The position numbers were made by a program, and so were the translations under genes. A DNA stretch of 23,165 nucleotides from a virus, in IMG/VR virus record IMGVR_UViG_3300031669_000246, positions 1-23,165 of that record. One strand, written 5' to 3'. Positions 1 to 7,334 of the stretch are shown here, one piece after another. How positions within the stretch are numbered: position 1 is the first letter of the stretch; the number at the start of each line of letters is the position of its first letter. Under the pieces are notes generated by a model. That model made no database searches. It was given only the letters and a program-made list of their open reading frames with translations, and was not told the origin of the DNA.

Positions 1-168
1 CAGCATCGAACCCAGGTCGCCGCGCCAGGCACGCCCGGGCGGCAGCAGCCTCACCATTGCCGCCTGATAGTCGGCATCACCAAAGGCGGGCGGCGTCGGT
101 GCGCCACGCAATGGCCCGCTGCCGAACGCCAGCGAGAAGGGAAGTGCGAAAGGTCCGCGTCCGCTCAC
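1..168 (-). CDS. Mu gp48 / YmfQ (DUF2313)-like baseplate protein, 5' part only
   Basis: This is the first 56 codons of a gene that continues beyond the left edge. It opens with GTG at 168-166, one base after the TGA of the upstream gene at 170-172. The visible protein begins MSGRGPFALPFSLAFG and carries FGDADYQAAMVRLLPPGRAW. That LLPPGRAW segment is characteristic of the N-terminus of Mu gp48-like (YmfQ, DUF2313) proteins. In Mu-type tails gp48 is a baseplate wedge component that normally follows gp47 directly; here two other genes intervene. The family call rests on one short motif plus context, which agree well. The C-terminal part is not visible. Confidence 0.75.
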   Translation of the reverse strand, partial: MSGRGPFALPFSLAFGSGPLRGAPTPPAFGDADYQAAMVRLLPPGRAWRGDLGSML

Positions 169-169
169 G

Positions 170-409
170 TCACGGCGCCTTGAGTTCCGCCGGTGCGGGT
201 GCGGGCCGCTGGGCCGCCATCTGCTGATGCGCCATCTGTGAAAGCTGTTCGGCCAGTGCCTGCCCCTCGGCGTGCGTGCCGCCCGCGGCGAGGAATTGAA
301 CGACGTGCTGCATCACGGACGCGGGGACCGTGAACTGTTGAGGCGTCTGCGCCCGCGCGACGAGCGGCGTGGCGAGAAGGGCGGCGAGGATGAGAGCGCG
401 CATTGTCAT
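170..409 (-). CDS. Small protein with Sec signal peptide, between gp47 and gp48
   Basis: This gene encodes 79 residues of unknown function. The N-terminus MTMRALILAALLATPLVARA followed by QTPQQ is a textbook signal peptide: a short charged start, a hydrophobic core of about 14 residues and an ARA-Q cleavage site. The mature part, about 59 residues, is helical and Gln/Ala-rich (AEQLSQMAHQQMAAQRP) and ends in a Pro/Ala-rich tail. Its ATG at 409 overlaps the TGA of the fibre gene (ATGA, 406-409), so the two are probably translationally coupled. A second ATG at 403 would shorten it by two residues. I recognise no family. It could be an exported moron product, a lysis accessory or a fibre-associated factor; none is shown by sequence alone. 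Confidence 0.6.
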   Translation of the reverse strand: MTMRALILAALLATPLVARAQTPQQFTVPASVMQHVVQFLAAGGTHAEGQALAEQLSQMAHQQMAAQRPAPAPAELKAP

Positions 410-2628
410 GGTCCGATCAATCCGTGAGTTGTGAGGGCGGCTTGCAACGACAGGACACGCTCGGCAAGTTGTGCGGTTGTGACGGTGGACGTGGCGAATG
501 CCGTCGAGATATCCGGCGTCCCGGTCATGGCAGTCCAGCCGGTCTGACGGGCACCGACGACCTGATTGCTACCAACCGAGTAAGTCAGCGCCTTCGTGTT
601 GCCGCTGCTATCCACAGCAAAGGTGCTTCCAGTGTTGCCGAAACTTCCAGCAACGAACGGAGCGGAGGTATAAACTGCGCCCGTTCCTTTCGGAGTCAAA
701 TTCAACTCAATATTGGTATCCGTGCCAATGGCGGTGATCGCCACTGGCGAAGCGGCAATGCTGGGCGTGAGCGCAACACCGTTAACCGCGCTGGCGATTT
801 GCTGGACCGAAGCCACCGCATGGCCGCCGGCATTGACGAATGTCGCGCCGCCGTCCTGGAATTGCAATCCGATTGAGTTCGCCGCCGTCGCCACAATGCT
901 TGTGATGTTCGGGCCTGCAACATCGCTGCTGTCATACCACTGGATGAGGTGGCCCTTCGCCAGCTTCATCGCGTAGCCGAAGCCTCCGGCCATCGTAATC
1001 GACGATGCACCGAACACGATGCCGGTCTGGTAGGGGGCGCCGTTGTTCTTGACCGTAATGGCGGTCGTGGCGTCGGCAACGCCGGTATGCTGACCGCCCG
1101 AGGCCAGCCAAAGCCCATCGGTGTCACCGTAGTGGTAAGGTGAACCAGGGGTCGCAGGCGTGCCAGCCGACGCGAAATTCACCGCGTCGATCTCGCGGCC
1201 GTAGGTCAGTCCCGACGATCCACCCAATGTCTGCGCCTCATCATAGCCGGCGTAGACGGTAACGTGCCGAGCACTGGTAGCAAATACGTCGTCGTTCATA
1301 GCGAAACTAGCGGTGCCGATGGTCGTCTGGAGCGAGCCGTAGCTGTTGCTGAGGTCGGAGGCGCGGGAGGCGGTGGTCAGAGCGATCTGCCCCACATTCG
1401 ACAGAACAGAGGCGTGCGCACCGGGCACAGGCCATGGGAGTTGGTAGGTCGCCGTTCCAGGAGTCAGCCAATCGGACTGAAACACATGCACGGCCGCTAC
1501 ACCGGCATCTTGTGCAATGTTCAGGTTGTTCGATCCGTCCAGCTTCAAGATGTTCAATGGGGCGTTAGTCGCCGCATTCATCTGCCACAGCGGAGTATTA
1601 TTCGGCACGACCGCCCACGCCGACATGCCGTTGGCGAATTGCAGATTAAGACCGTAGGCCATATGCCCCCGGCCTTCAATCAACGTTCCCGTTGACGTGA
1701 TGGTGTTGGTATCAGCCAGGAAGCCTCTCTGGAACTGACCACCACCTGACCATGAACTGTAAATGTTCATGTACACTCCGACATCGCAATTCTTAGGGCT
1801 TGTGCCGGCGTAACCACAATCCACGGTTATTCCACTTGCATAATGCGCAGGATCAAAAGTGTTTGTTGGATTGTCGTAGTTGTTCTGTGTGATAGTCTCA
1901 ATGCCAATCAGGTGTTGATAAGGGGACGTTCCATTGGTCCCCGCCTCGGCCTGCACTCCAGAAGCGTTGGGCGCCATAGCGCTGTTTGCGATAGCCTGGA
2001 AGCGGCCTCCTTCAATATACGGCTCATAGCCGCTGCCGGACGGCTGCGCGCCACGGCTCTCGGCCTGTCCGAGAACCCCAGTCATGTGATCTTGCCAATC
2101 GCTGCCTGTCATGATCGCGAAAGCGGAGAACGCCGGATTGACCCCGAGCGTGGCGTTCCCGGTGCCGATCTTCTCAACGGACAGCGCTGGGTTGGCGGTA
2201 TAATCCGGCGACCCAGACGATCCGAGGACGGTTGTCAAAAGTGGGGAATACGGAAGCGCAACGGGGGCGACCGGAGCCAGCCAATTGCCAAGGTTCACAG
2301 ACGCGCCGGTAAATGTTGCCGAACCATTCACGCCCAACGTGCCTCCGACGCCGACATTTCCGCTCGTTCCAAGGGACGAAAGCGAGGTCGCTCCGGTGAC
2401 GCCCAGAGTGCCGCTGATCGTCGTGTTACCGAGGCTCCCGCCGGCGCCCAGGCTGGTCACCGAGCATACGAAGTTGCGCAGCACCTGGGGCGTGAGCCCA
2501 TATTGCGCGGTGTTGTCCGCCATCGCGTTCAGAAGCTGCGCCTTCGTCTGGATCGTGCACCCGGTCTGCGCATGCGCGCCGGCGGCCGCACCGATGGTCA
2601 GCAGGAAGGCGACGATGAGTCGACGCAT
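406..2628 (-). CDS. Large tail-fibre-like protein with N-terminal signal peptide
   Basis: The product is about 740 residues. After the start MRRLIVAFLLTIGAAAGAHA comes Q, an AHA-Q signal-peptidase site. The following stretch ends in LTPQVLRNFVCSV, resembling the TPQxLRxxV element common near the N-terminus of phage fibre and appendage proteins. Next come short Gly/Ser/Thr beta repeats (TISGTLGVTG, VGVGGTLGVNG) typical of a fibrous shaft, then a long domain of unknown fold. The C-terminus TAQLAERVLSLQAALTTHGLIGP resembles the coiled-coil end of many fibre proteins. The start at 2628 is chosen because GAGG lies six bases upstream. An ATG at 2640 forms an ATGA overlap with gp47 and would add MRHA. 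The central part (about 1500 to 2000) looks less GC-rich than its neighbours. Fibre is the likeliest role; the signal peptide is odd for a virion protein. Confidence 0.75.
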   Translation of the reverse strand: MRRLIVAFLLTIGAAAGAHAQTGCTIQTKAQLLNAMADNTAQYGLTPQVLRNFVCSVTSLGAGGSLGNTTISGTLGVTGATSLSSLGTSGNVGVGGTLGVNGSATFTGASVNLGNWLAPVAPVALPYSPLLTTVLGSSGSPDYTANPALSVEKIGTGNATLGVNPAFSAFAIMTGSDWQDHMTGVLGQAESRGAQPSGSGYEPYIEGGRFQAIANSAMAPNASGVQAEAGTNGTSPYQHLIGIETITQNNYDNPTNTFDPAHYASGITVDCGYAGTSPKNCDVGVYMNIYSSWSGGGQFQRGFLADTNTITSTGTLIEGRGHMAYGLNLQFANGMSAWAVVPNNTPLWQMNAATNAPLNILKLDGSNNLNIAQDAGVAAVHVFQSDWLTPGTATYQLPWPVPGAHASVLSNVGQIALTTASRASDLSNSYGSLQTTIGTASFAMNDDVFATSARHVTVYAGYDEAQTLGGSSGLTYGREIDAVNFASAGTPATPGSPYHYGDTDGLWLASGGQHTGVADATTAITVKNNGAPYQTGIVFGASSITMAGGFGYAMKLAKGHLIQWYDSSDVAGPNITSIVATAANSIGLQFQDGGATFVNAGGHAVASVQQIASAVNGVALTPSIAASPVAITAIGTDTNIELNLTPKGTGAVYTSAPFVAGSFGNTGSTFAVDSSGNTKALTYSVGSNQVVGARQTGWTAMTGTPDISTAFATSTVTTAQLAERVLSLQAALTTHGLIGP

Positions 2629-2636
2629 GGCGTGCC

Positions 2637-3779
2637 TCATGGGTAAGTGACCGTTCCGAGCGTAAACAGCGAGCCAAGCGTGGACGTGATCGGCCACGCC
2701 GACGGCGATACGATGGCGAATGTTGGCAGCCCGCCGATGGCAAGCAGCGCCTCCACGCAATCGCTTTGCTCGATCGGCGGCGCTGCCAGCGGCGTGTCAA
2801 TGGCCAGGAACAGCCCAGCAAGAGCGCCCTCGACCTGCGTTTTTTGCGCGCTTGAAATCAGCGACAAGCCGGAGATGGTGAAATTCTGCGGCTCAGGAAT
2901 CGGCGCGACGGCATAGACGATCGGCGTCACCGAGCGCAGCGGATAGATGTAATCCGCCACGGCAAGCTGATCGCCAGTCGCTGGCGTCGCCCTGGTCTCC
3001 ATCGCTGCCGCGCCGTTGCTGCCCTGCGGAAAGCCGCCGAAAGCGATCTCGGCCGCGTCCATCATAAAATAGACCGTGACCGTTCCGATCGCGGAGGCGA
3101 CGCCACCAGGCGCACACCACGCCCGGGTGACGCCCGTCACCTCCAGCGCCCAGGTCACATAGTCGCCCTGGTTGCCGCCGTGCGGAGGCGCGGCATAGCT
3201 TTCGAGCATGCGGGTCCGCATTGGCCCATCCTGCTCGAGATCGGCGCCGCCGGTGATCGGCGTTGTCGCCGCGCCGTTCGGATTGACGCCGGTCACCACG
3301 GTGGAGAGCGTCAGCGGCGTGCCGCTATCCGTGTTGCCGTTCGCGCCGGGCTCGTTGGCCACCACGGTGACGCTGACCGTGCCGCCTCCGCCCACCGTCG
3401 CATCTACAAGCGTGCTGTACTGCGTGCCGTCCGCCCGCGTGCAGATGGTGTTTGCCGGCAGCACTGTGGGGGGGGTTGTCGCGAGGCCTGACCATTGTCC
3501 GGTGCCGCGCGCGTAGGTCGGCGCCTGCCGCAGTACCGGCGTGGGCGCCATCGCCGCCCATGCTTCCAGGTATTCGCCCTCGGCAGTGAAGGGCGTGGCC
3601 ATTTTGGCGATCCAGTCGAGATAGCCGTAATGGAGGTTCGCCAGGCCGGCCTGTACCCACGCGACAACGCGCAGGAAGGAGCGACGCAGGAAGCCGTCGG
3701 CGTTCGGCAGATCGGACGCGGTGACGTCCTGCATCGCCTGGCTGCGCAGCGCGGTCAGATTAGGCCTGGGAAAAGGCAT
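2637..3779 (-). CDS. Mu gp47 / baseplate J-like protein
   Basis: The 380-residue protein belongs to the baseplate J / Mu gp47 family, a wedge component that links the tail hub to the periphery and takes part in sheath contraction. Family features are visible in order. An N-terminal helical part (PFPRPNLTALRSQAMQDV, then DGFLRRSFLRVVAWVQAG) comes first. The conserved segment LANLHYGYLDWIAKMATPFTAEGEYLEAWA is followed by a beta-rich domain with VTVVANEPGANGNTDSGTPL. Further on, GNQGDYVTWALEVTGVTRAW is the typical J-family motif. Length is normal. The start at 3779 lies three bases after the gp46 stop, and its stop overlaps the upstream ATG of the fibre gene. Confidence 0.93.
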   Translation of the reverse strand: MPFPRPNLTALRSQAMQDVTASDLPNADGFLRRSFLRVVAWVQAGLANLHYGYLDWIAKMATPFTAEGEYLEAWAAMAPTPVLRQAPTYARGTGQWSGLATTPPTVLPANTICTRADGTQYSTLVDATVGGGGTVSVTVVANEPGANGNTDSGTPLTLSTVVTGVNPNGAATTPITGGADLEQDGPMRTRMLESYAAPPHGGNQGDYVTWALEVTGVTRAWCAPGGVASAIGTVTVYFMMDAAEIAFGGFPQGSNGAAAMETRATPATGDQLAVADYIYPLRSVTPIVYAVAPIPEPQNFTISGLSLISSAQKTQVEGALAGLFLAIDTPLAAPPIEQSDCVEALLAIGGLPTFAIVSPSAWPITSTLGSLFTLGTVTYP

Positions 3780-3782
3780 TCG

Positions 3783-4253
3783 TCAGTGCTCCTGAGCCCA
3801 AGCGAAGTCGTAGATGGTCGGCACGCCGCTCGACACGATCGTCACCCGGGCGCCGACTCCACCGCTGCTCGTAAAATAGCCCGTCGCCGACACGGCGGAG
3901 GCCACGCCGTCAACGATCATCCAGTGGAGCGCCACCTCGACCTGGTTGGCAAGCCAGTTCAGCGTTTCCTGGTTGCGGATGCGGGCGAAGACCTGCCAGA
4001 TTTTCGATCCGAAACGGTCGTTCGCGATCGCCGGCAGCGCGGGGTCTTCCAGCGCAGAATAGGTGTCTGCCCACCAGCCGCGGCGATCTGCGGTGTCCGG
4101 GACGGTATCGCCAGGGTCTGCCTGCGCGTCGCTGAACAGCGAGATGATCACCGCAGTTTCGAGATCCTTCCCGGTCACCAGGTCGCCATTCGTGCCCATC
4201 GCCAGGTCGGCGGTGCCAGTATCCGGGTCCCATATCAGGCTCGCGTCGGCCAT
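3783..4253 (-). CDS. Mu gp46-like baseplate wedge protein
   Basis: This gene encodes 156 residues. The N-terminus (DPDTGTADLAMGTNGDLVTG followed by KDLETAVIISLFSDAQA) is the signature of the Mu gp46 / gp25-like wedge family: a short beta hairpin, then the segment that ends up beside gp47 in the baseplate. The tryptophan-rich loop DRRGWWADTYSA and the basic stretch FGSKIWQVFARIRNQETLNWL also fit the family. The gene sits between gp45 and gp47 with three-base gaps on each side, exactly the Mu order. Nothing is missing in length, and no catalytic role is expected. Confidence 0.9.
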   Translation of the reverse strand: MADASLIWDPDTGTADLAMGTNGDLVTGKDLETAVIISLFSDAQADPGDTVPDTADRRGWWADTYSALEDPALPAIANDRFGSKIWQVFARIRNQETLNWLANQVEVALHWMIVDGVASAVSATGYFTSSGGVGARVTIVSSGVPTIYDFAWAQEH

Positions 4254-4256
4254 TGA

Positions 4257-4811
4257 TCATGTCCCAGGAGTCGGCGGATTGGTCTCAACCTCAGCGTCGC
4301 TATGCCCATCGGGGCCCTGAGCGTGCGTGTGGCTGCCCAGATCGACGTGGCCAGGGTTGCCGTAGCCTTGAATAATCCGGCCGGTCACATGCAGGTCGCC
4401 GGTGATCGTCATCGGTTGGCCCGCACAATTCACCACCGGCCCGGTGCCGGCGAGCCAGAAAAAAGCGCCCCGGCTATCGTAGAGCGCGGCGTCGCCCGGG
4501 CTGAGGTTCTTCAGCCGGTAGGACTGGTGCGCGCTCGCCGTGATGATCGCCTTGGACCGCTGGCCGTCGATGAACGCCACGTGCAGGTCGGCACCAGTCG
4601 GCGGACAGGCTGTCATCCCATAGGCGTAGAGCAGCGGCACCGCATCGCGCTTCGAAATGGGGTCAAGCTGCACCTGGACGGTCTGCACCGGCCCGGTGTC
4701 GTCCGGCGCCATGGTCGTGCGTGCGATCGCGAACGGCGTGCCGAGCAGTCGCCGCAGCGAGACAATTTCCCGCTCCAGCATAGCGACGCGCTCTTCCAGG
4801 TGCCCGCTCAT
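4257..4811 (-). CDS. Mu gp45-like baseplate spike protein (gpV type)
   Basis: The 184-residue protein starts MSGHLEERVAMLEREIVSLRRLLG. This coiled-coil N-terminus is followed by an OB-fold-like part (VQVQLDPISKRDAVPLLYAYG, then DLHVAFIDGQRSKAIITAS) and a C-terminal beta-helical tip. The tip contains MTITGDLHVTGRIIQGYG and SHTHAQGPDGHSD. The HTH triplet matches the HxH iron-binding site at the apex of P2 gpV and Mu gp45 spikes. The protein should form the trimeric membrane-piercing needle. The open frame extends upstream to 4892, but that part is Arg-rich and overlaps gpP. The ATG at 4811, one base after the gpP stop, is preferred. Confidence 0.9.
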   Translation of the reverse strand: MSGHLEERVAMLEREIVSLRRLLGTPFAIARTTMAPDDTGPVQTVQVQLDPISKRDAVPLLYAYGMTACPPTGADLHVAFIDGQRSKAIITASAHQSYRLKNLSPGDAALYDSRGAFFWLAGTGPVVNCAGQPMTITGDLHVTGRIIQGYGNPGHVDLGSHTHAQGPDGHSDAEVETNPPTPGT

Positions 4812-4812
4812 T

Positions 4813-5973
4813 TCATTGTCCTGGCCGCGGCTGGCCACCGATTGTCGTCGACGGCGGCGTCGGATCCTGTGACCTCGGCGCCGAGGCGGCAATCTCCTGG
4901 TCGAACAGGTTCAGCGGGTTCGGCTGCGGCTGAAACGCGTCCGGTGGCATGAGAATGACGTCGGCATGGGTGCCAGACATATCCTTCCGCAGCGTGACGG
5001 TGCCGATAATCCACTGCGCGCCCGTGATGTCAGCCGCCGGCGCCTCGATCGGCGCAAGCCAGTTCGGGGTCCACAACTTGCCATCGACGTCGCGCCAGGA
5101 GTCGCAGGTCAGCGTCGCGGCCTGGCACCGGCCGAGCCGGCGGGCAAATTCCCAATTCGCCATCGCCTTGCCGAAGTCGTAATCCGGCGTGATCTGCGCC
5201 GAGGCTCGGATCAGCGGCCGGTATTCGGTCATGGTCGGATCGTTCACGGTGGCGCGCTGGTTGGCCAGTGGCGCCTGCTCGGAATACGAGTTGATCGCGT
5301 AATAGACGACGGTGTAATCGGAATATCGTCCGTCGACCGAACGATCTGCGCCGATTGCCTCGATGTTGCCCGGCATGCTGAACCCGGAAGCCATCGAATT
5401 CGTGCCGATGCGGTCGAGCACCAGGTCGCCGTTTTCGTCCTCGTAGACGAGGTAACCGGTATAACGCGCGACCGACTCGATTATCTCATACGGGGTTTCG
5501 CCGATGGCCACCTGGAAAGGTCGAATGGCCAGCCCAAGGTCGGTCACCGCGGAGCGCGCCGTGATCTTGAACGCCTTGCAGAGCCGCTGCGCCAGGTCGA
5601 GCGTGCTGGTCGCGTTGATCATGCCGCCTTGCAATCCGGGATCTTTGATTATGTCAGCGCTGCAGTCCACCAGGTTTCGCGTGATGCCGCGCCCGGACAG
5701 GATGACGGCATGCGCCCGCCCGGAAGCGGTGATGCTGCGCCGGTCAATCCAGCCAGTGATGACCAGGTCGGAACCGATGTAGATTGAGCACGCCTGGCCC
5801 GGCCGCGTTCCCGCCATCGCCTCCCGGCTCTGCATGAACTCAGTTGACGCCGTGACCTGCCAGGAATTCGGCATGCTCTCGCACGACCGCGTAATGCTGA
5901 TCGACTGCCAGCCTTGAAACCGCGTCGAGCCTACTTCGATCGACACCACGTCGGGGTCAAGGTATTCGCTCAT
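4813..5973 (-). CDS. Mu gpP (gp44)-like baseplate hub protein
   Basis: The product is 386 residues, the usual length of the Mu gpP / gp44 family. It forms the trimeric hub on which the spike sits and through which the tape measure leaves. Sequence support includes the N-terminal beta domain (VSIEVGSTRFQGWQSISITR, then MPNSWQVTAS and PGQACSIYIGSDLVITGWID) and the conserved centre ETPYEIIESVARYTGYLVYE followed by DENGDLVLDR. The segment DYTVVYYAINSY also fits the family. Its ATG overlaps the end of gpN by four bases (ATGA). The C-terminal 40 residues are Pro/Gln-rich and probably disordered. Confidence 0.9.
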   Translation of the reverse strand: MSEYLDPDVVSIEVGSTRFQGWQSISITRSCESMPNSWQVTASTEFMQSREAMAGTRPGQACSIYIGSDLVITGWIDRRSITASGRAHAVILSGRGITRNLVDCSADIIKDPGLQGGMINATSTLDLAQRLCKAFKITARSAVTDLGLAIRPFQVAIGETPYEIIESVARYTGYLVYEDENGDLVLDRIGTNSMASGFSMPGNIEAIGADRSVDGRYSDYTVVYYAINSYSEQAPLANQRATVNDPTMTEYRPLIRASAQITPDYDFGKAMANWEFARRLGRCQAATLTCDSWRDVDGKLWTPNWLAPIEAPAADITGAQWIIGTVTLRKDMSGTHADVILMPPDAFQPQPNPLNLFDQEIAASAPRSQDPTPPSTTIGGQPRPGQ

Positions 5974-7334
5974 GCGGAAAGCGCCTGGAACGCCATCGGG
6001 CAGAACGCCGGATGCACTGCGCCGCTCTCGGCGGCGATCTCGTCCGCCCGGCCGGCGTCGCCATACAGTTTCTGTGCGATCACCAGCGATGGAAGGTTGA
6101 GCGGAAAGCTGACCGCGACGACCGTCGGCAAGCTGGCGCCGCGCACGGTCATGTCCCGGATCACCGCGGCTCGAAGGCCCTTGAGCGCCATGTAGGTTGC
6201 GTCATTGCCAGCGTCGCCGGCGGCAGTGACTGCCAGGCCAAGCGCATCAGCAACAGCCGTCCGCACCGCGGCGGCGTCATCGTAGCTCGCCGGCTGATAA
6301 GACGACGACGCCAGCGCCAGGCTGACCGCCACGGCCTGAAGGCAGGCGTCCGTCATCGCGGTTCGCATGACCTGCTGCGCGGCGCCGGTGCCCGTCGTGC
6401 TGGTCGGCGGATACGGTACAGAGAAACCGGCCATGCCAAGCAGAACCCGCACCTGGTCGGCCGGATCGGTCATGCCCCCTCGCATTGCCTCTACGATGGC
6501 GCTCAGGGCGCCCAGCATGTTGGATGCCCCGGAGTAGCTGGCCGCGACCGAAACGCCAGCGGCACCGGCCTGGGCCAGCGCGGCTCGTTGATTTGCGAGC
6601 TTCCCCTGTAGCGCCGCCACGGTCGTGCCGGTCGGCAGGGCGGACCTCGCCGATCCCGCACCGTACCGGCCATAGGTCGTGTCCGAGTTGGGGGGAGAAA
6701 GCGCCGCCGCCATGCCGACGATGGCGGTGGGGTCGGTCCCTGCCGCGGTTGTGGTGGCGACGAACGACGACACCACCGAGACGCCGGTGCTGGTCACCTG
6801 CGGACCAAGCGCAGCCGCGGGACCGGCAGAGTTGCCCATGTCGGAGTTGCCAGCGCTCAGGACGCTGGACGTGGCCGCAAGCACCGCGATCGCCGTGGCA
6901 ATGATCGCCGACGGGAAGATGACGTCGCTGTGCTCCATGAATTCGAAGGCCACAGCGATGACGCGCATCCGATCCTTGTGGACCGCCGTTGTCGCCGACA
7001 TCACGTCGACGTAGACGGCGCCGATCGTGGGGTGGATCAGCAGCCCCGGCCCCTTCCTCTCGATCATCGTGTCGAGCGCCAACTGCATGACCGGGGCAAG
7101 ATCGCCGATCAGGTAGCCGGTGAAGCTGTACGTCCGAAGCGCGCGCCCCATGTCCTCGGGCCAGCCGCCGTCGCGGAACGGATATTCGTGCACGGCCAGG
7201 CGCCGGCCCTTCCTGACATGGGCGCCGACAACCTTGAACGGGACGCCCCGAAAGTAAGCCATCTGGAGCAGGCCCATGAAGCCCGCCAGCGACGTGGGCG
7301 GCGCGATGCCGGTGACGTTGGTGAAGCCGCTCAC
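5970..7334 (-). CDS. Mu gpN-like DNA circulation / baseplate protein
   Basis: The protein is 454 residues. Its first about 120 match the DNA-circularisation N-terminal domain of Mu gpN: YFRGVPFKVVGAHVRKGRRL, then HEYPFRDGGWPEDMGR and RTYSFTGYLIGD. In Mu-like virions gpN is a baseplate protein; the circularisation name is historical. Residues about 139 to 162 form a hydrophobic stretch (VIFPSAIIATAIAVLAATSS). The rest is Ala/Ser/Thr-rich and variable. It starts with GTG: the tape-measure stop TAG overlaps it by one base (TAGTG at 7332-7336). Order between tape measure and gpP is as in Mu. Confidence 0.88.
   Translation of the reverse strand: MSGFTNVTGIAPPTSLAGFMGLLQMAYFRGVPFKVVGAHVRKGRRLAVHEYPFRDGGWPEDMGRALRTYSFTGYLIGDLAPVMQLALDTMIERKGPGLLIHPTIGAVYVDVMSATTAVHKDRMRVIAVAFEFMEHSDVIFPSAIIATAIAVLAATSSVLSAGNSDMGNSAGPAAALGPQVTSTGVSVVSSFVATTTAAGTDPTAIVGMAAALSPPNSDTTYGRYGAGSARSALPTGTTVAALQGKLANQRAALAQAGAAGVSVAASYSGASNMLGALSAIVEAMRGGMTDPADQVRVLLGMAGFSVPYPPTSTTGTGAAQQVMRTAMTDACLQAVAVSLALASSSYQPASYDDAAAVRTAVADALGLAVTAAGDAGNDATYMALKGLRAAVIRDMTVRGASLPTVVAVSFPLNLPSLVIAQKLYGDAGRADEIAAESGAVHPAFCPMAFQALSA

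Noticed and set aside
4812-4892. Upstream extension of the gp45 frame
   Set aside because: It overlaps the end of gpP and is a run of arginines; the ATG one base after the gpP stop fits the operon.
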